Position numbers and translations under genes: made by a program
Shown: one piece after another, positions 13,646 to 25,809 of the stretch
How the letters are laid out: every line of letters begins with the position of its first letter
Position numbering within the stretch: position 1 is the stretch's first letter
Assembly: GCF_937616625.2 (NCBI RefSeq)
Contig: NC_065576.1
Span: 27,016,628 to 27,080,627, forward strand
Direction: 5' to 3'
Length of the DNA: 64,000 bases
Origin: Mercurialis annua
Lineage: Eukaryota; Streptophyta; Magnoliopsida; Malpighiales; Euphorbiaceae
The notes under the pieces: generated by a model
Told to the model about the DNA's origin: nothing
Database searches by the model: none
What the model saw: the letters and a program-made list of their open reading frames with translations, nothing else

Positions 13646-16600
13646 GGCTTAAATCGCTAAAAAGGTGAAATGTTTGGATTTGTTTCGTAACGTTTGTAAA
13701 CGTTTGGCTTAAATTGCTAAAAAGGTGAAACGTTTGGATTTGTTTCGTGACGTTTGTAAACGTTTGGCTTCAATCACTAAAAATTTGTAAACGTTTGGCT
13801 TAAATCACTAAAAAGTGGAAACATTTGGATTTGTTTCATAACGTTTGTAAACGTTTGGCTTAAATTGCTCAAAAGGTGAAACGCTTGGATTTGTTTCGTA
13901 ACGTTTGTAAACGTTTGTCTTTGTTTCGTAACGTTTATAAACGTTTGGCTTCAATCGCTAAAAATGTGAAACGTTTGGATTTGTTTCGTAATGTTTGTAA
14001 ACGTTTGGCTTTAATTGCTAAAAGGGTGAAACGCTTGGATTTGTTTCGTAACGTTTGTAAACGTTTGGCATAAATTGCTAAAAAGGGGAAACGTTTGGAT
14101 TCTTTTCGTAACGTTTTAAACGTTTGTCTTAAATCGCTAAAATGGGGAAATGTTTGGATTTGTTTCGTAACGTTTCTATACATTTGGCTTAAATTGCTAA
14201 AAAGGTGAAACTCTTGGATTTATTTCGTAGCGTTTGTAAACGTTTGGCTTTGTTTCGTAAAGTTTGTAAAAGTTTGGCTTAAATTGCTAAAAATGTGAAA
14301 CGTTTGGATTTATTTCGTAATGTTTTAAACGTTTCATTTTATTTCGTATCGTTTGTAAAAGTTTGGCTTAAATCGCTAAAAAGGGGAAACACTTGGATTT
14401 GATTCGTAAAGTTTGTAAATGTTTGGCTTAAATCGCAAAAATGGGAAAACGTTTGGATTTGTTTCGTAACGTTTGTAATCGTTTGGCTTAAATAAATAAA
14501 AAGGCGAAACGTTTGGATTTGTTACGTAATGTTTGTAAACGTTTGGCTTAAATTGCTAAAAAGGTGAAACACTTGGATTTGTTTCATAACATTTTAAACA
14601 TTTGGCTTAAATCGCTAAAAAGGTGAAACGTTTGTTTTTGTTACGTAACGTTTCTAAACGTTTGACTTAAATCGCTAAAAAGGTGAAACGTTTTCTTTTG
14701 TTTCATAACCTTTATATAACGTTGGGCATAAATCGCTAAAAAGGTCAAACGTTTTGATTTGTTTCGTAACGTTTTAAACATTTGGATTTTTTTGTAACGT
14801 TTGTAAATGTGTGTCTTAAATTGCTAAAAAGGTTAAATGTTTGTCTTAAATCACTAAAAAGGTGAAACGTTTGGATTTGTTTAGAAACGTTTGTTAGAGT
14901 TTGGCTTAAATTGCTAAAAAGGTGATACGTTTGGATTTGTTTCGTAGCGTTTGTAAACGTTTCGCTTAAATCGCTAAGAAGGTTAAACGATTGGATTCGT
15001 TTCGTAACGTTTGTAAACGTTTTCCTTAAATCGCTAAAAAGGTGAAACGATTGGATTCGTTTCGTAATGTTTGTAAACGTTTGGCTTAAATCGCTAAATA
15101 AGTGAAATGTTTGGATTTGTTTTGTAATGTTTGTAAACGTGTGGCTTAATTTGCTAAAAAGGTAAAACACTTGGATTTGTTTCGTAACTATTGTAAACGT
15201 TTAGCTTAAATCGCTAAAAAAGGGAAACGTTTGAATATGTTTTGTAACGTTTGTAAACGTTTGGCTTAAATTGCTAAAAAGGGAAACGTTTGAATTTGTT
15301 TTGTATTGTTTGTAAACGTTTGGCTTAAATTGCTAAAAAGGTGAAACGTTTGGATTTGTTTCGTAACGTTTTAAATGTTTGGCTTAAATCGTTAAAATGG
15401 GGAAACGTTTGGATTTGTTTCGTGACGTTATTAAACGTTTGGCTTAAATCGCTAAAAAGGGGAAACGTTTGGATTTGTTTCGTAACATTTGTAAACGTTT
15501 GGCTTAAAATGGCTAAAAAGGTGAAACGCTTGGATTTGTTTCGTAACGTTTCTAAACGTTTGGCTTAAATCGCTAAAAAGATGAAACGTTTGGTTTTGTT
15601 TCGTAACGTTTGTAAACGTTTGGTTTTATTTTGTAGCGTTTGTAAACGTTTGGATTTGTTTTGTAACGTTTGTAAACGTTTGCCTTAATTCGCTAAAAAA
15701 GGTGAAACGTTGGGATTTATTTTAACGTTTGGCTTAAATCGCTAAAAAGGTGAAACGTTTGGATTTGTTTCTTAACATTTGTAAACGTTTGGCTTAAATT
15801 GCTAAACAGGGGAAACGCTTGGATTTGTTTCGTAATGTTTGTAAACGTTTAGCTTAAATCGCTAAAAAGGTGAAACGTTTGGATTTGTTTTGTAACGTTT
15901 GTAAACGTTTGGCTTAAATCGCTAAAAAGGTGAAACGTTTGGATTTGTTTCGCAACGTTTTAAATGTTTGGCTTAAATCGCTAAAATAGGGAAACGTTTG
16001 GATTTGTTTCGTAACGTTTGTAAACGTTTTCCTTAAATCGCTAAAAAGGTGAAACATTTGGATTTGTTTCGTAACGTTTGTATATGTTTGACTTAAATTG
16101 CTAATAAGGTGAAACGCTTCGACTTGTTTTGTAACGTTTGTAAACGTTTGGCTTAACTCGCTAAAAAGGTGAAACGTTTATTTTTGTTTCGTAACGTTTG
16201 TAAACGTTTGGCTTATATCGCTAAAAAGGTGAAACGTTTGGATTTGGTTCGTAACCTTTTAAACGTTTGGATTAAATGGCTAAATAGGTGAAATGTTTTG
16301 ATTTGTTTCTTAACGTTTGTAAACATTTGGCTTTATTGCTAAAAATGGGACACGTTTGGATTTGTTTCGTAACTTTTGTAAACGTTTCGCTTAAATAGCT
16401 AAAAAGGTGAAGCGTTTGGTTTTGTTTCGTAACGTTTGTAAACGTTTTGCTTAAATTGCTAAAAAGGTGAAACATTTGGATTTGTTTTGTAACGTTTGGC
16501 TTAAATCGCTAAAAATGTGAAACGTTTGGTTTTGTTTCGTAACGTTTGTAAATATATGGCTTAAATCGCTAAAAAGGTGAAACGTTTGGATTTGTTTCTT

Positions 16601-17997
16601 AATGTTTGGCTTAAATCGGTAAAAAGGTGAAGCGTTTGGTTTTGTTTCGTAACGTTTGTAAACGTTCGGCTGAAATCGCTAAAAAGGTGAAACGTTTGGT
16701 TTTGTTCCGTAACGTTTGTAAACGTTCCGCAGAAATCGCTATAAAAGTGAAACGTTTGTATTTGTTCCATAAATTTTGTAAACGTTTGGCTTAAATCGCT
16801 AAAAAGGTGAAAAGTTTGGTTTTGTTTCATAACCTTTGTAAACGTTTGCCTTAAATCGCTAAAATGGTGAAACGTTTGGATTTGTTTCGTCACGTTTGTA
16901 AACGTTTGGCTTAAATTGCTAAAAAGGGGAAACGTTTGGATTTGTTTCTTACCGTTTGTAAACGTTTTGCTTAAATCGCTAAAATAGGGAAACGTTTGGA
17001 TTTGTTTTCTAAAGTTTCTAAACTTTTGGCTTAAATTGCTAAAAAGGTGAAACGCTTTGATTTTTTTCGTAAAGTTTGCAAACGTTTGGCTTAAATCGCT
17101 AAAAAAGTGAAACATTTGGATTTGTTTCGTTACATTTTAACGTTTGGTTTTGTTTCGTAACGTTTGTAAACGTTTAGGTTAAATCGCTAAAATGGGGAAA
17201 CATTTTATTCGCAACGTTTGTAAACGTTTGGCTTAAATCGCTAAAAAGGTGAAACGTTTGGATTTGTAAAGTAAGGTTTGTAAACGTTTGGCTTAAATCG
17301 CTAAAAATATGAAACATTTTGATTTGTTTCGTAACGTTTTTAACGTTTGGTTTTCTTTCGTAATTTATAAACGTTTGGCTTAAATTGCTAAAAATGGAAA
17401 ACGTTTTAATTTGTTGCGTAATGTTTTTAACGTTTGGCTTAAATCGCTAAAAAGGTGAAACGTTTGGATTTGTAAAGTAAGGTTTGTAAACGTTTGGTTT
17501 AAATCGCTAAAAATAGGAAACGTTTGGATTTATTTCGTAAAGTTTTAAACGTTTGGTTTTCTTTCGTAACATTCATAAACGTTTGGCTTCAATTGCTAAA
17601 AATATGAAACATTTGGATTTTTTTCGTCACGTTTGTAAACATTTGGCTTAAATTGCTAAAAAGGTGAAATGTTTGGATTTGTTTATTAACATTTGTAAAC
17701 GTTTGGCTTAAATCGCTAAAATGGGGAAACGTTTGGATTTGTTTTCTAAAGTTTCTAAACTTTTGGCTTAAATTTCTAAAAAGGGGAAACATTTGAATTT
17801 GTTTCATAACGTTTGTAAACGTTTGGCTTAAATTGAAACGTTTGGATTTGTTTCGTACCGTTTGTAAACGTTTGACATAAATTGCTAAAAAGGTGAAACA
17901 TTTGGATTTGTTTTAACGTTTGGCTTAAATTGCTAAAAAGGTGAGATGTTTGGATTTGTTTCTTAACGTTTGTAAACGTTTGGCTTAAATTGCTAAA
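13646..17997 (+). repeat. Satellite A array, plus orientation, continued
   Basis: Continuation of the 60-bp satellite after the solo LTR, in the same orientation and register once one copy of the 5-bp target duplication is removed. About 72 monomers. Several monomers are shortened (for example near 15708-15740 and 17820-17930), which disturbs the 60-bp ladder. The part from about 15740 is the first copy of a higher-order repeat described separately. No gene is seen. Confidence 0.96.
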
Positions 17998-18935
17998 GGC
18001 TTAATTACTTAAAAAAACCCCACCTTTAATCTGTATTTCGTTTATATCCTGACCTAGAAAAACTGTCACATATACCCTTGACGTTGTCATTATGTTTCGC
18101 CTCTACCCCAAATTTCAAAAAAAAAGATGATTTATTAAAAACAACTAAATTTAAGGGTTATTTTATACCTTTTTCTATTAAAAAATGTACAAACTAATAC
18201 TTCATCTTTAAAAACGTTCAAATATATCCTAAAATTAATTAATTTTTTTAATTTAAATAAAATAAATAAATAAAATAAAATATTTTTATTAAATCCTATT
18301 TATAACCATACTCCTATTTAATAAACCGCTAATATTATTTTTTTTTAATTTTTTTTATTTTTACGGAAATAAGCTCCTTCCTCCATGGACTCCTCCATCC
18401 ATGGAGGAAGGAGCAGTGTGCTCCTTCCTCCATGAGGAAGGAGCTGCGTCCTCCTTCCTCATGGAGGAAGGAGCTGCGAGCTACTTCCTTCCATAGAAGG
18501 AAGGAGAAACTCCTCCTCCCATGGAGGAGGAGCTATTTTTTTTTTAATTTTTTTTAAAAAAAAATTGAAAATAGATTTTAAAATTAAAGTACGGTATTAT
18601 GTTGAAATTAATTAGTCTGATGTAAAAAAATTTACTGTTTTTTATTTTTAACAAATTATTGATAATTAATATAAATTAAATTATTATTATTAGTTGAATT
18701 TTTTAAAGAAGAAGGTGTTTTTGTATAATTAATAACATTAACGTGTAATTAGAATATATGCTAAAAATGAAGACTTATTTTAAACTCTTTTTCAAATGAA
18801 AAGAGGTCAATTTAATACCTCGAGGGTAGAGGCGAAACATAATGACAACGTCAAGGGTATATGTGACAGTTTTTCTAGGTCAGGGCATAAACGAAATAAA
18901 GATTAAAGGTGGGGTTTTTTTTAAGTAATTAAGCC
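17998..18935. mobile_element. Non-autonomous Mutator-like element with hairpin-array core
   Basis: 938-bp element with long terminal inverted repeats, left 17998-18108 and right 18824-18935 (about 111 bp, few mismatches). Both ends start GGCTTAATTACTT. It is flanked by a perfect 9-bp duplication, attgctaaa (17989-17997 and 18936-18944), diagnostic of Mutator-like transposition. The empty site is present in this window near 21119-21130, where the satellite reads straight through. The interior is A/T-rich and non-coding apart from a GC-richer block of hairpins (18373-18534). It encodes no transposase, so any movement would need an autonomous MULE elsewhere. Absence from the equivalent site in the next higher-order copy implies insertion after that repeat amplified, or into a single copy. 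Confidence 0.93.
18373..18534. repeat. Array of CCATGG-type hairpins in the MULE core
   Basis: About five consecutive short perfect or near-perfect palindromes of CTCCTTCCTCCATGGAGGAA type, separated by a few bases (agtgtg, ctgcgt, ctgcgagcta and so on). Each can fold alone or pair with its neighbours. Composition is abruptly GC- and purine/pyrimidine-rich against the surrounding A/T-rich element. Confidence 0.9.
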
Positions 18936-21900
18936 ATTGCTAAAAAGGGGAAACGCTTGGATTTGTTTCGTAATGTTTGTAAACGTTTAGCTTAAATCGA
19001 TAAAAAGGTGAAACGTTTGGATTTGTTTTGAAACGTTTGTAAACGTTTGGCTTAAATCGCTAAAAAGGTGAAATATTTGGATTTGTTTCGTAACGTTTTA
19101 AATGTTTGGCTTAAATTGCTAAAATGGGGAAACGTTTGGATTTGTTTCGTAACGTTTGTAAACGTTTTCCTTAAATCGCTAAAAAGGTGAAACGTTTGGA
19201 TTTGTTTCGTAACGTTTGTATATGTTTGGCTTAAATTGCTAAAAAGGTGAAACGCTTCGACTTATTTTGTAACGTTTGTAAATGTTTGGCTTAAATCGCT
19301 AAAAATGGGAAACGTTTATTTTTGTTTCGTAACGTTTGTAAACGTTTTGCTTATATCGCTAAAAAGGTGAAACGTTTGGATTTGTTTCGTAACCTTTTAA
19401 ACGTTTGGATTAAATGGCTAAATAGGTGAAATGTTTTGATTTGTTTCTTAACGTTTGTAAACATTTGGCTTTATTGCTAAAAAGGGGACACGTTTGGATT
19501 TGTTTCGTAACTTTTGTAAACGTTTCGCTTAAATCGCTAAAAAGGTGAAGCGTTTGGTTTTGTTTCGTAACATTTGTAAACGTTTTGCTTAAATCGCTAT
19601 AAAGGTGAAACATTTGGATTTGTTTTGTAACGTTTGGCTTAAATCGCTAAAAATGTGAAATGTTTGGATTTGTTTCGTAACGTTTGTAAATATTTGGCTT
19701 AAATCGCTAAAAAGGTGAAACGTTTGGATTTGTTTCTTAACGTTTGGCTTAAATCGCTAAAAATATGAAATGTTTGGTTTTGTTTCGTAACGTTTGTAAA
19801 CGTTCGGCTGAAATCGCTAAAAAGGTGAAACGTTTGGTTTTGTTCCGTAACGTTTGTAAACGTTCGACGTAAATCGCTAAAAATGTGAAACGTTTGTATT
19901 TGTTCCGTAAATTTTGTAAACGTTTGGCTTAAATCGTTAAAAAGGTGAAAAGTTTGGTTTTGTTTCATAACCTTTGTAAACGTTTGCCTTAAATCGCTAA
20001 AATGGTGAAACGTTTGGATTTGTTTCGTCACGTTTGTAAACGTTTGGCTTAAATTGCTAAAAAGGGGAAACGTTTGGATTTGTTTCTTACCGTTTGTAAA
20101 CGTTTTGCTTAAATCGCTAAAATAGGGAAACGTTTGGATTTGTTTTCTAAAGTTTCTAAACTTTTGGCTTAAATTGCTAAAAAGGTGAAACGCTTTGATT
20201 TTTTTCGTAACGTTTGCAAACGTTTGGCTTAAATCGCTAAAAAACTGAAACATTTGGGTTTGTTTCGTAACGTTTTATCGTTTTGTTTTGTTTCGTAATG
20301 TTTGTAAACGTTTGGCTTAAATCGCTAAAATGGGGAAACATTTTGATTTGTTTGTAAACGTTTGGCTTAAATCGCTAAAAAGGTGAAACGTTTGGATTTG
20401 TAAAGTAAGGTTTGTAAACGTTTGGCTTAAATCGCTAAAAATATGAAACATTTTGAGTTGTTTCGTAACGTTTTTAACGTTTGGTTTTCTTTCGTAATTT
20501 ATAAACGTTTGGCTTAAATTGCTAAAAATGGAAAACGTTTTAATTTGTTGCGTAATGTTTTTAACGTTTGGCTTAAATCGCTAAAAAGGTGAAACGTTTG
20601 GATTTGTAAAGCAAGGTTTGTAAACGTTTGGTTTAAATCGCTAAAAATATGAAACGTTTGGATTTATTTCGTAAAGTTTTAAATGTTTGGTTTTCTTTCG
20701 TAACATTCATAAACGTTTGGCTTAAATTGCTAAAAATATGAAACATTTGGATTTTTTTCCTCATGTTTGTAAACATTTGGCTTAAATTGCTAAAAAGGTG
20801 AAATGTTTGGATTTGTTTATTAACATTTGTAAACGTTTGGCTTAAATCGCTAAAATGGGGAAACGTTTGGATTTGTTTTCTAAAGTTTCTAAACTTTTGG
20901 CTTAAATTTCTAAAAGGGGGAAACATTTGAATTTGTTTCATAACGTTTGTAAACGTTTGGCTTATATTGAAATGTTTGGATTTGTTTCGTACCGTTTGTA
21001 AACGTTTGGCATAAATTTCTAAAAAGGTGAAACATTTGGATTTGTTTTAACGTTTGGCTTAAATTGCTAAAAAGGTGAGATGTTTGGATTTGTTTCTTAA
21101 CGTTTGTAAACGTTTGGCTTAAATTGCTAAAAAGGGGAAACGCTTGGATTTGTTTCGTAATGTTTGTAAACGTTTAGCTTAAATCGCTAAAAAGGTGAAA
21201 CGTTTGGATTTGTTTTGTAACGTTTGTAAACGTTTGACTTAAATCGCTAAAAAGGTGAAACGTTTGGATTTGTTTCGTAACGTTTTAAATGTTTGGCTTA
21301 AATTGCTAAAATGGGGAAACGTTTGGATTTGTTTCGTAACGTTTGTAAACGTATTCCTTAAATCGCTAAAAAGGTGAAACGTTTGGATTTGTTTCGTAAC
21401 GTTTGTATATGTTTGGCTTAAATTGCTAAAAAGGTGAAACGCTTCGACTTGTTTTGTAACGTTTGTAAACGTTTGGCTTAAATCGCTAAAAAGGGGAAAC
21501 GTTTATTTTTATTTCGTAACGTTTGTAAACGTTTTGCTTATATCGCTAAAAAGGTGAAACGTTTGGATTTGTTTCCTAACCTTTTAAACGTTTGGATTAA
21601 ATGGCTAAATAGGTGAAATGTTTTGATTTGTTTCTTAACCTTTGTAAACATTTGGCTTTATTGCTAAAAAGGGGACACGTTTGGATTTGTTTCGTAACTT
21701 TTGTAAACGTTTCGCATAAATCGCAAAAAAGGTGAAGCGTTTGGTTTTGTTTCGTAACATTTGTAAACGTTTTGCTTAAATCGCTATAAAGGTGAAACAT
21801 TTGGATTTGTTTTGTAACGTTTGGCTTAAATCGCTAAAAATGTGAAACGTTTGGTTTTGTTTCGTAACGTTTGTAAATATTTGGCTTAAATCTCTAAAAA

Positions 21901-22370
21901 GGTGAAACGTTTGGATTTGTTTCTTAACGTTTGGCTTAAATCGCTAAAAATATGAAATGTTTGGTTTTGTTTCGTAACGTTTGTAAACGTTCGGCTGAAA
22001 TTGCTAAAAAGGTGAAACGTTTGGTTTTGTTCCGTAACGTTTGTAAACGTTCGGCCTAAATCGCTAAAAATGTGAAACGTTTGTATTTGTTCCGTAAATT
22101 TTGTAAATGTTTGGCTTAAATCGCTAAAAAGGTGAAAAGTTTGGTTTTGTTTCATAACCTTTGTAAACGTTTGCCTTAAATCGCTAAAATGGTGAAACGT
22201 TTGGATTTGTTTCGTCACGTTTGTAAACGTTTGGCTTAAATTGCTAAAAAGGGGAAACGTTTGGATTTGTTTCTTACCGTTTGTAAAGTTTGGCTTAAAT
22301 AGCTAAAATGGGGAAACGTTTGGATTTGTTTTCTAAAGTTTCCAAACTTTTGACTTAAATTGCTAAAAAG
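18936..22370 (+). repeat. Satellite A array, plus orientation, after the MULE
   Basis: About 57 monomers of the 60-bp satellite, comprising the second and part of the third 2.19-kb higher-order copies. It ends at an abrupt orientation switch at 22371. No gene is seen. Confidence 0.96.
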
Positions 22371-25300
22371 GTTACAAAACAAATCCCAACGTTTCACCTT
22401 TTTAGCGATTTATGCCAAACGTTTAGAAACGTTACGAAACAAATCGAAGCGTTTCACCTTTTTAGCAATTTATGTCGAACGTTTATAAACGTTATGAAGA
22501 AAATCTAAACGTTTCACCTCTTTAGTGATTGCAGCAAAACGTTTACAAACGTTACGAAACAAATCCAAATGTTTCTCCTTTTTAGAGATTGAAGCCAAAC
22601 GTTTACAAACGTTACGAAATAAATCCAAACGTTTCACCTTTTTAGCAATTTAAGCCAAATGGTTACAAACGGTACGCAACAAAACCAAACGTTTCACATA
22701 TTTAGCGACTAAGCCAAACATATACAAATGCTACGAAAAAAATGCAAATGTTTCACCATTTTAGCAATTTAAGCCAAACGTTTACAAACGCTACGAAACA
22801 AATCTAAACGTTTCACATTTTTAGTCATTTAAGCTAAACATTTAAAAACGTTACGAAAAAAACCAAATGTTCATATCTTTAGCGATTTAAGCCAAATGTT
22901 TACAAATGTTATGAAACAAAACCAAACGTTTCACCTTTTTCGCGATTTAAGCCAAACGTTTACAAACGTTACGAAACAAATCCAAACGCTTCATCTTTTT
23001 AGCGATATAAGCCAAACGTTTACAAATATTATGGAACAAAACCGAACGTTTCACATTTTTTGCGATTTAAGCCAAACGTTTACAAATATTACGAAACAAA
23101 TCCTAACGTTTACCCATTTTAGTGATTTAAACCAAACTTTTACAAACGTTACGTAACAAAACAAAACGCTTCACCTTTTTAGCGATTTAAGCCAAACGTT
23201 TACAAACGTTACGAAACAAAACCAAACGTTTACAAACTTTACGAAACAAATCCAAACGTTTCACCTTTTTAGCGATTTAAGCCGAACGTTTCACATTTTT
23301 AGCAATTTAAGCCAAACGTTTACAAACGTACGAAACAAATCCAAATGTTTCCCCTTTTTAGCAATATAAGTCAAACGTTTACAACGTTAAGAAACAAATC
23401 AAAACGTTTCACCTATTCAACAATTTAAGCCAAACGTTTACAAAGGTTATGAAACAAATCTAAACGTTTCACCTGTTTAGCGATTTAAGCCAAACATTTA
23501 CAAACATTACGAAATAAAGCCAAACGTTTCACCTTTTTAGCAATTTAAGCCAAACATTTACAAACGTTTCCCCATTTTAGCGATTTAATCCAAACGTTTA
23601 CAACGTTACGAAACAAATCCAAAAGTTTTGCATTTTTAGCAATTTAAGCCAAACGTTTATAAATGTTACAAAACAAAACCAAACGTTTACAAACGTTACA
23701 AAACAAAACCAAACGTTTACAAACGTTACGAAAGAAATCCGAACGTTTCACCTTTCTAGCTATTTAAGCCAAACGTTTAGAAACGTTACGAAACAAAACC
23801 AAACGCTTAAAACGTTAGAAAACAAATCCAAACGTTTCAGCGTTTTAGCAATTTAAGCCAAACATTTACAAACGTTACGAAACAAATCCAAGCGTTTCTT
23901 CTATCAATTTAAGCCAAACGCTTACAAACGTTACGAAACAAATCCAAGCGTTTTACCTTTTTAGCACTTTAATCCAAACGTTTACAAACGTTACGAAACA
24001 AAACCTAACGTTTAAAACGTTACGAAACAAATCCAAATGTTTCACTTTTTTTAGCAATTTAAGCCAAACTTTTACAAATTACGAATCAAATCCAAGCGTT
24101 TCACCTTTTTAGCAACTTAAGCCAAACGTTTACAAACGTTACGAAAAAAATCCAAACGTTTCACCTTTTTATCGGTTGAAGCCGTTTACAAACGTTAAGA
24201 AACAAAACCAAACGTTTCGCCTTTTTAGCAATTTAGGCCAAACGTTTACAAACGTTACGAAACAAATCCAATCATTTCACCTTTTTAGCGATATAAGCCA
24301 AACGTTTACAAATGTTACGAAACAAATCCAAACGTTTCACCTTTTGAGCGATTGAAGTCAAAAGCTTACAAACGTTACGAAACAAAACCAAACGTTTAAA
24401 ACTTTACGAAACAAACGTTTCACTTTTTTAGCGATTTAAGCCAAACGTTTACAAACGTTACGAGACAAATCCAAGGGTTTCACCTTTTAGCAATTTAAGT
24501 CAAACGTTTACAAATGTTACGAAACAAATCCAAGCGTTTCACCTTTTTAGCGATTGAAGCCAAACGTTTACAAACGTTACGAAACAAAACCAAACGTTTA
24601 TAAACGTTACGAAACAAATCCAAACTTTTCACCTTTTTAGCGATTTAAGCCAAACGTTTACAAAAGTTACGAAACAAAACCAAACGTTTAACCTTTTTAG
24701 CGATTTAAGCCAAACGTTTATAAACGTTACAAAACAAATCCAAACGTTTACACATTTTAGCGATTTAAGCCAAACGTTTAAAAGGTTGCGAAACAAATCC
24801 AAGCGTTTAACTTTTTTAGCAATTTAAGCCCAATGTTTACAAACGTTACGAAACAAAACAAAACGTTTCACCTTTTTAGTGATTTAAGCCGTACAAACGT
24901 TACGAAACAAATCCAAACTTTTCTCCATTTTAGCGATTTAAGCCAAACGTTTACAAACGTTACGAAACAAATCCAAGTGTTTCACTTTTTTAGCGATTTA
25001 AGCCAAACGTTTACAAACGTTACAAAACAAATCAAAACGTTTCACCTTTTTAGCGATTTAAGCCAAACCTTTACAAACTTTGCGTAACAAATCCAAACGT
25101 TTCACCTTTTAGCGATTTAAGCCAAACATTTATAAACGTTACGAAAAAATCCAAACGTTTCACCTTTTTAGCGATTTAAGCCAAACGTTTACAAACGTTA
25201 CGAAACAAATCCATACATTTCACCTTTTTAGCGATTTAAGCCAAATATTTAGAAACGTTACGAAACAAATCCAAGTGTTTCACCTTTTTAGCAATTTAAG

Positions 25301-25418
25301 CCGAACGTTTACAAACGTTACGAAAAAAATCCAAATGTTTCACATTTTTAGCAATTTAATCCAAACATTTACCTACAATGTGAAACAAATCCAAACGCTT
25401 AAACGGTTCACCTTTTTA
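22371..25418 (-). repeat. Satellite A array, inverted orientation
   Basis: The same 60-bp monomer read on the minus strand (GCGATTTAAGCC and GTTACGAAACAAATCC on plus). The switch is abrupt: plus-oriented sequence ends ...GCTAAAAAGGT and inverted sequence begins GTTACAAAACAAATC, sharing GT(T). About 50 monomers, more irregular than the plus array, with several shortened copies. No gene is seen. Confidence 0.96.
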
Positions 25419-25419
25419 A

Positions 25420-25809
25420 TATGGTTAGGTTATATTACGCAAAGTGTGCGTGAAAAGTGACGCCATATTAGTATGTCGTGTCACAAGTCTCTTTAGCTCG
25501 TCGTTCCAATTACCTAAGCATGGTTAGGTTATATTACGCAGAGTGTGCGTGAAAAGTGATGGTAGATTAGAATGTCGCATCTCAAGTCTCCTTAACGCGT
25601 CGTTCTGATTACCTAAGCATGGTTAGGTTATATTACGCAAACTGTGCGTGAAAAATGACGCTAGATTAGTATGCCGCGTCACAAGTCTCTTTAACGCGTC
25701 GTTCCGATTACCTAAGCATGGTTAGGTTATATTACTTAAAGTATGCGTGAAAAGTGACGCTAGATTAGTATGTCATGTCTCAAGTCTCTTTAACGCGTCG
25801 TTCTGATTA
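25420..25809 (+). repeat. Satellite B, four 99-bp monomers
   Basis: First appearance of a second, unrelated satellite. The monomer starts ATGGTTAGGTTATATTACGC, continues AAAGTGTGCGTGAAAAGTGA, and ends TCGTTCCGATTACCTAAGC. The monomer at 25520-25618 is exactly 99 bp. It joins satellite A directly at about 25419, with no unique sequence between. It is cut at 25809 by the Copia fragment. Confidence 0.94.

Larger units (their letters stand above)
15740..22370 (+). repeat. Higher-order repeat of satellite A, about 2.19 kb, three copies
   Basis: A specific series of variant monomers recurs. Landmark segments at 16272-16475, 19410-19613 and 21597-21800 match in order, as do 16561-17115, 19699-20253 and 21886-22218. 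The spacing is 3138 bp between copies 1 and 2, and 2187 bp between copies 2 and 3. Subtracting the 947 bp added by the Mutator-like insertion (element plus TSD) leaves 2191 bp, so the true unit is about 2.19 kb, or about 36 monomers. Copy 3 is cut short where satellite orientation flips. Copies 2 and 3 look closer to each other than to copy 1. Confidence 0.88.

Noticed and set aside
165..22218. Dozens of minus-strand frames encoding TFTNVTKQIQ / TFHLFSDLSQ repeats up to 184 codons, and plus-strand KRLDLFRNV frames
   Set aside because: They follow from a 60-bp (20-codon) satellite monomer free of stops in these frames; starts and ends fall at random indels, and no unique sequence, promoter or domain accompanies them.
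1..22370. CENP-B box in satellite A (TTTCGTAACG region)
   Set aside because: The invariant A and the CGGG part of the box are absent, and plants lack a clear CENP-B/box system.
1..25418. CRISPR-like regular repeats with spacers
   Set aside because: Repeats are contiguous satellite monomers without unique spacers, in a plant genome with LTR elements.
22371..25418. A third, separate satellite family
   Set aside because: The sequence is the exact reverse complement of satellite A monomers.
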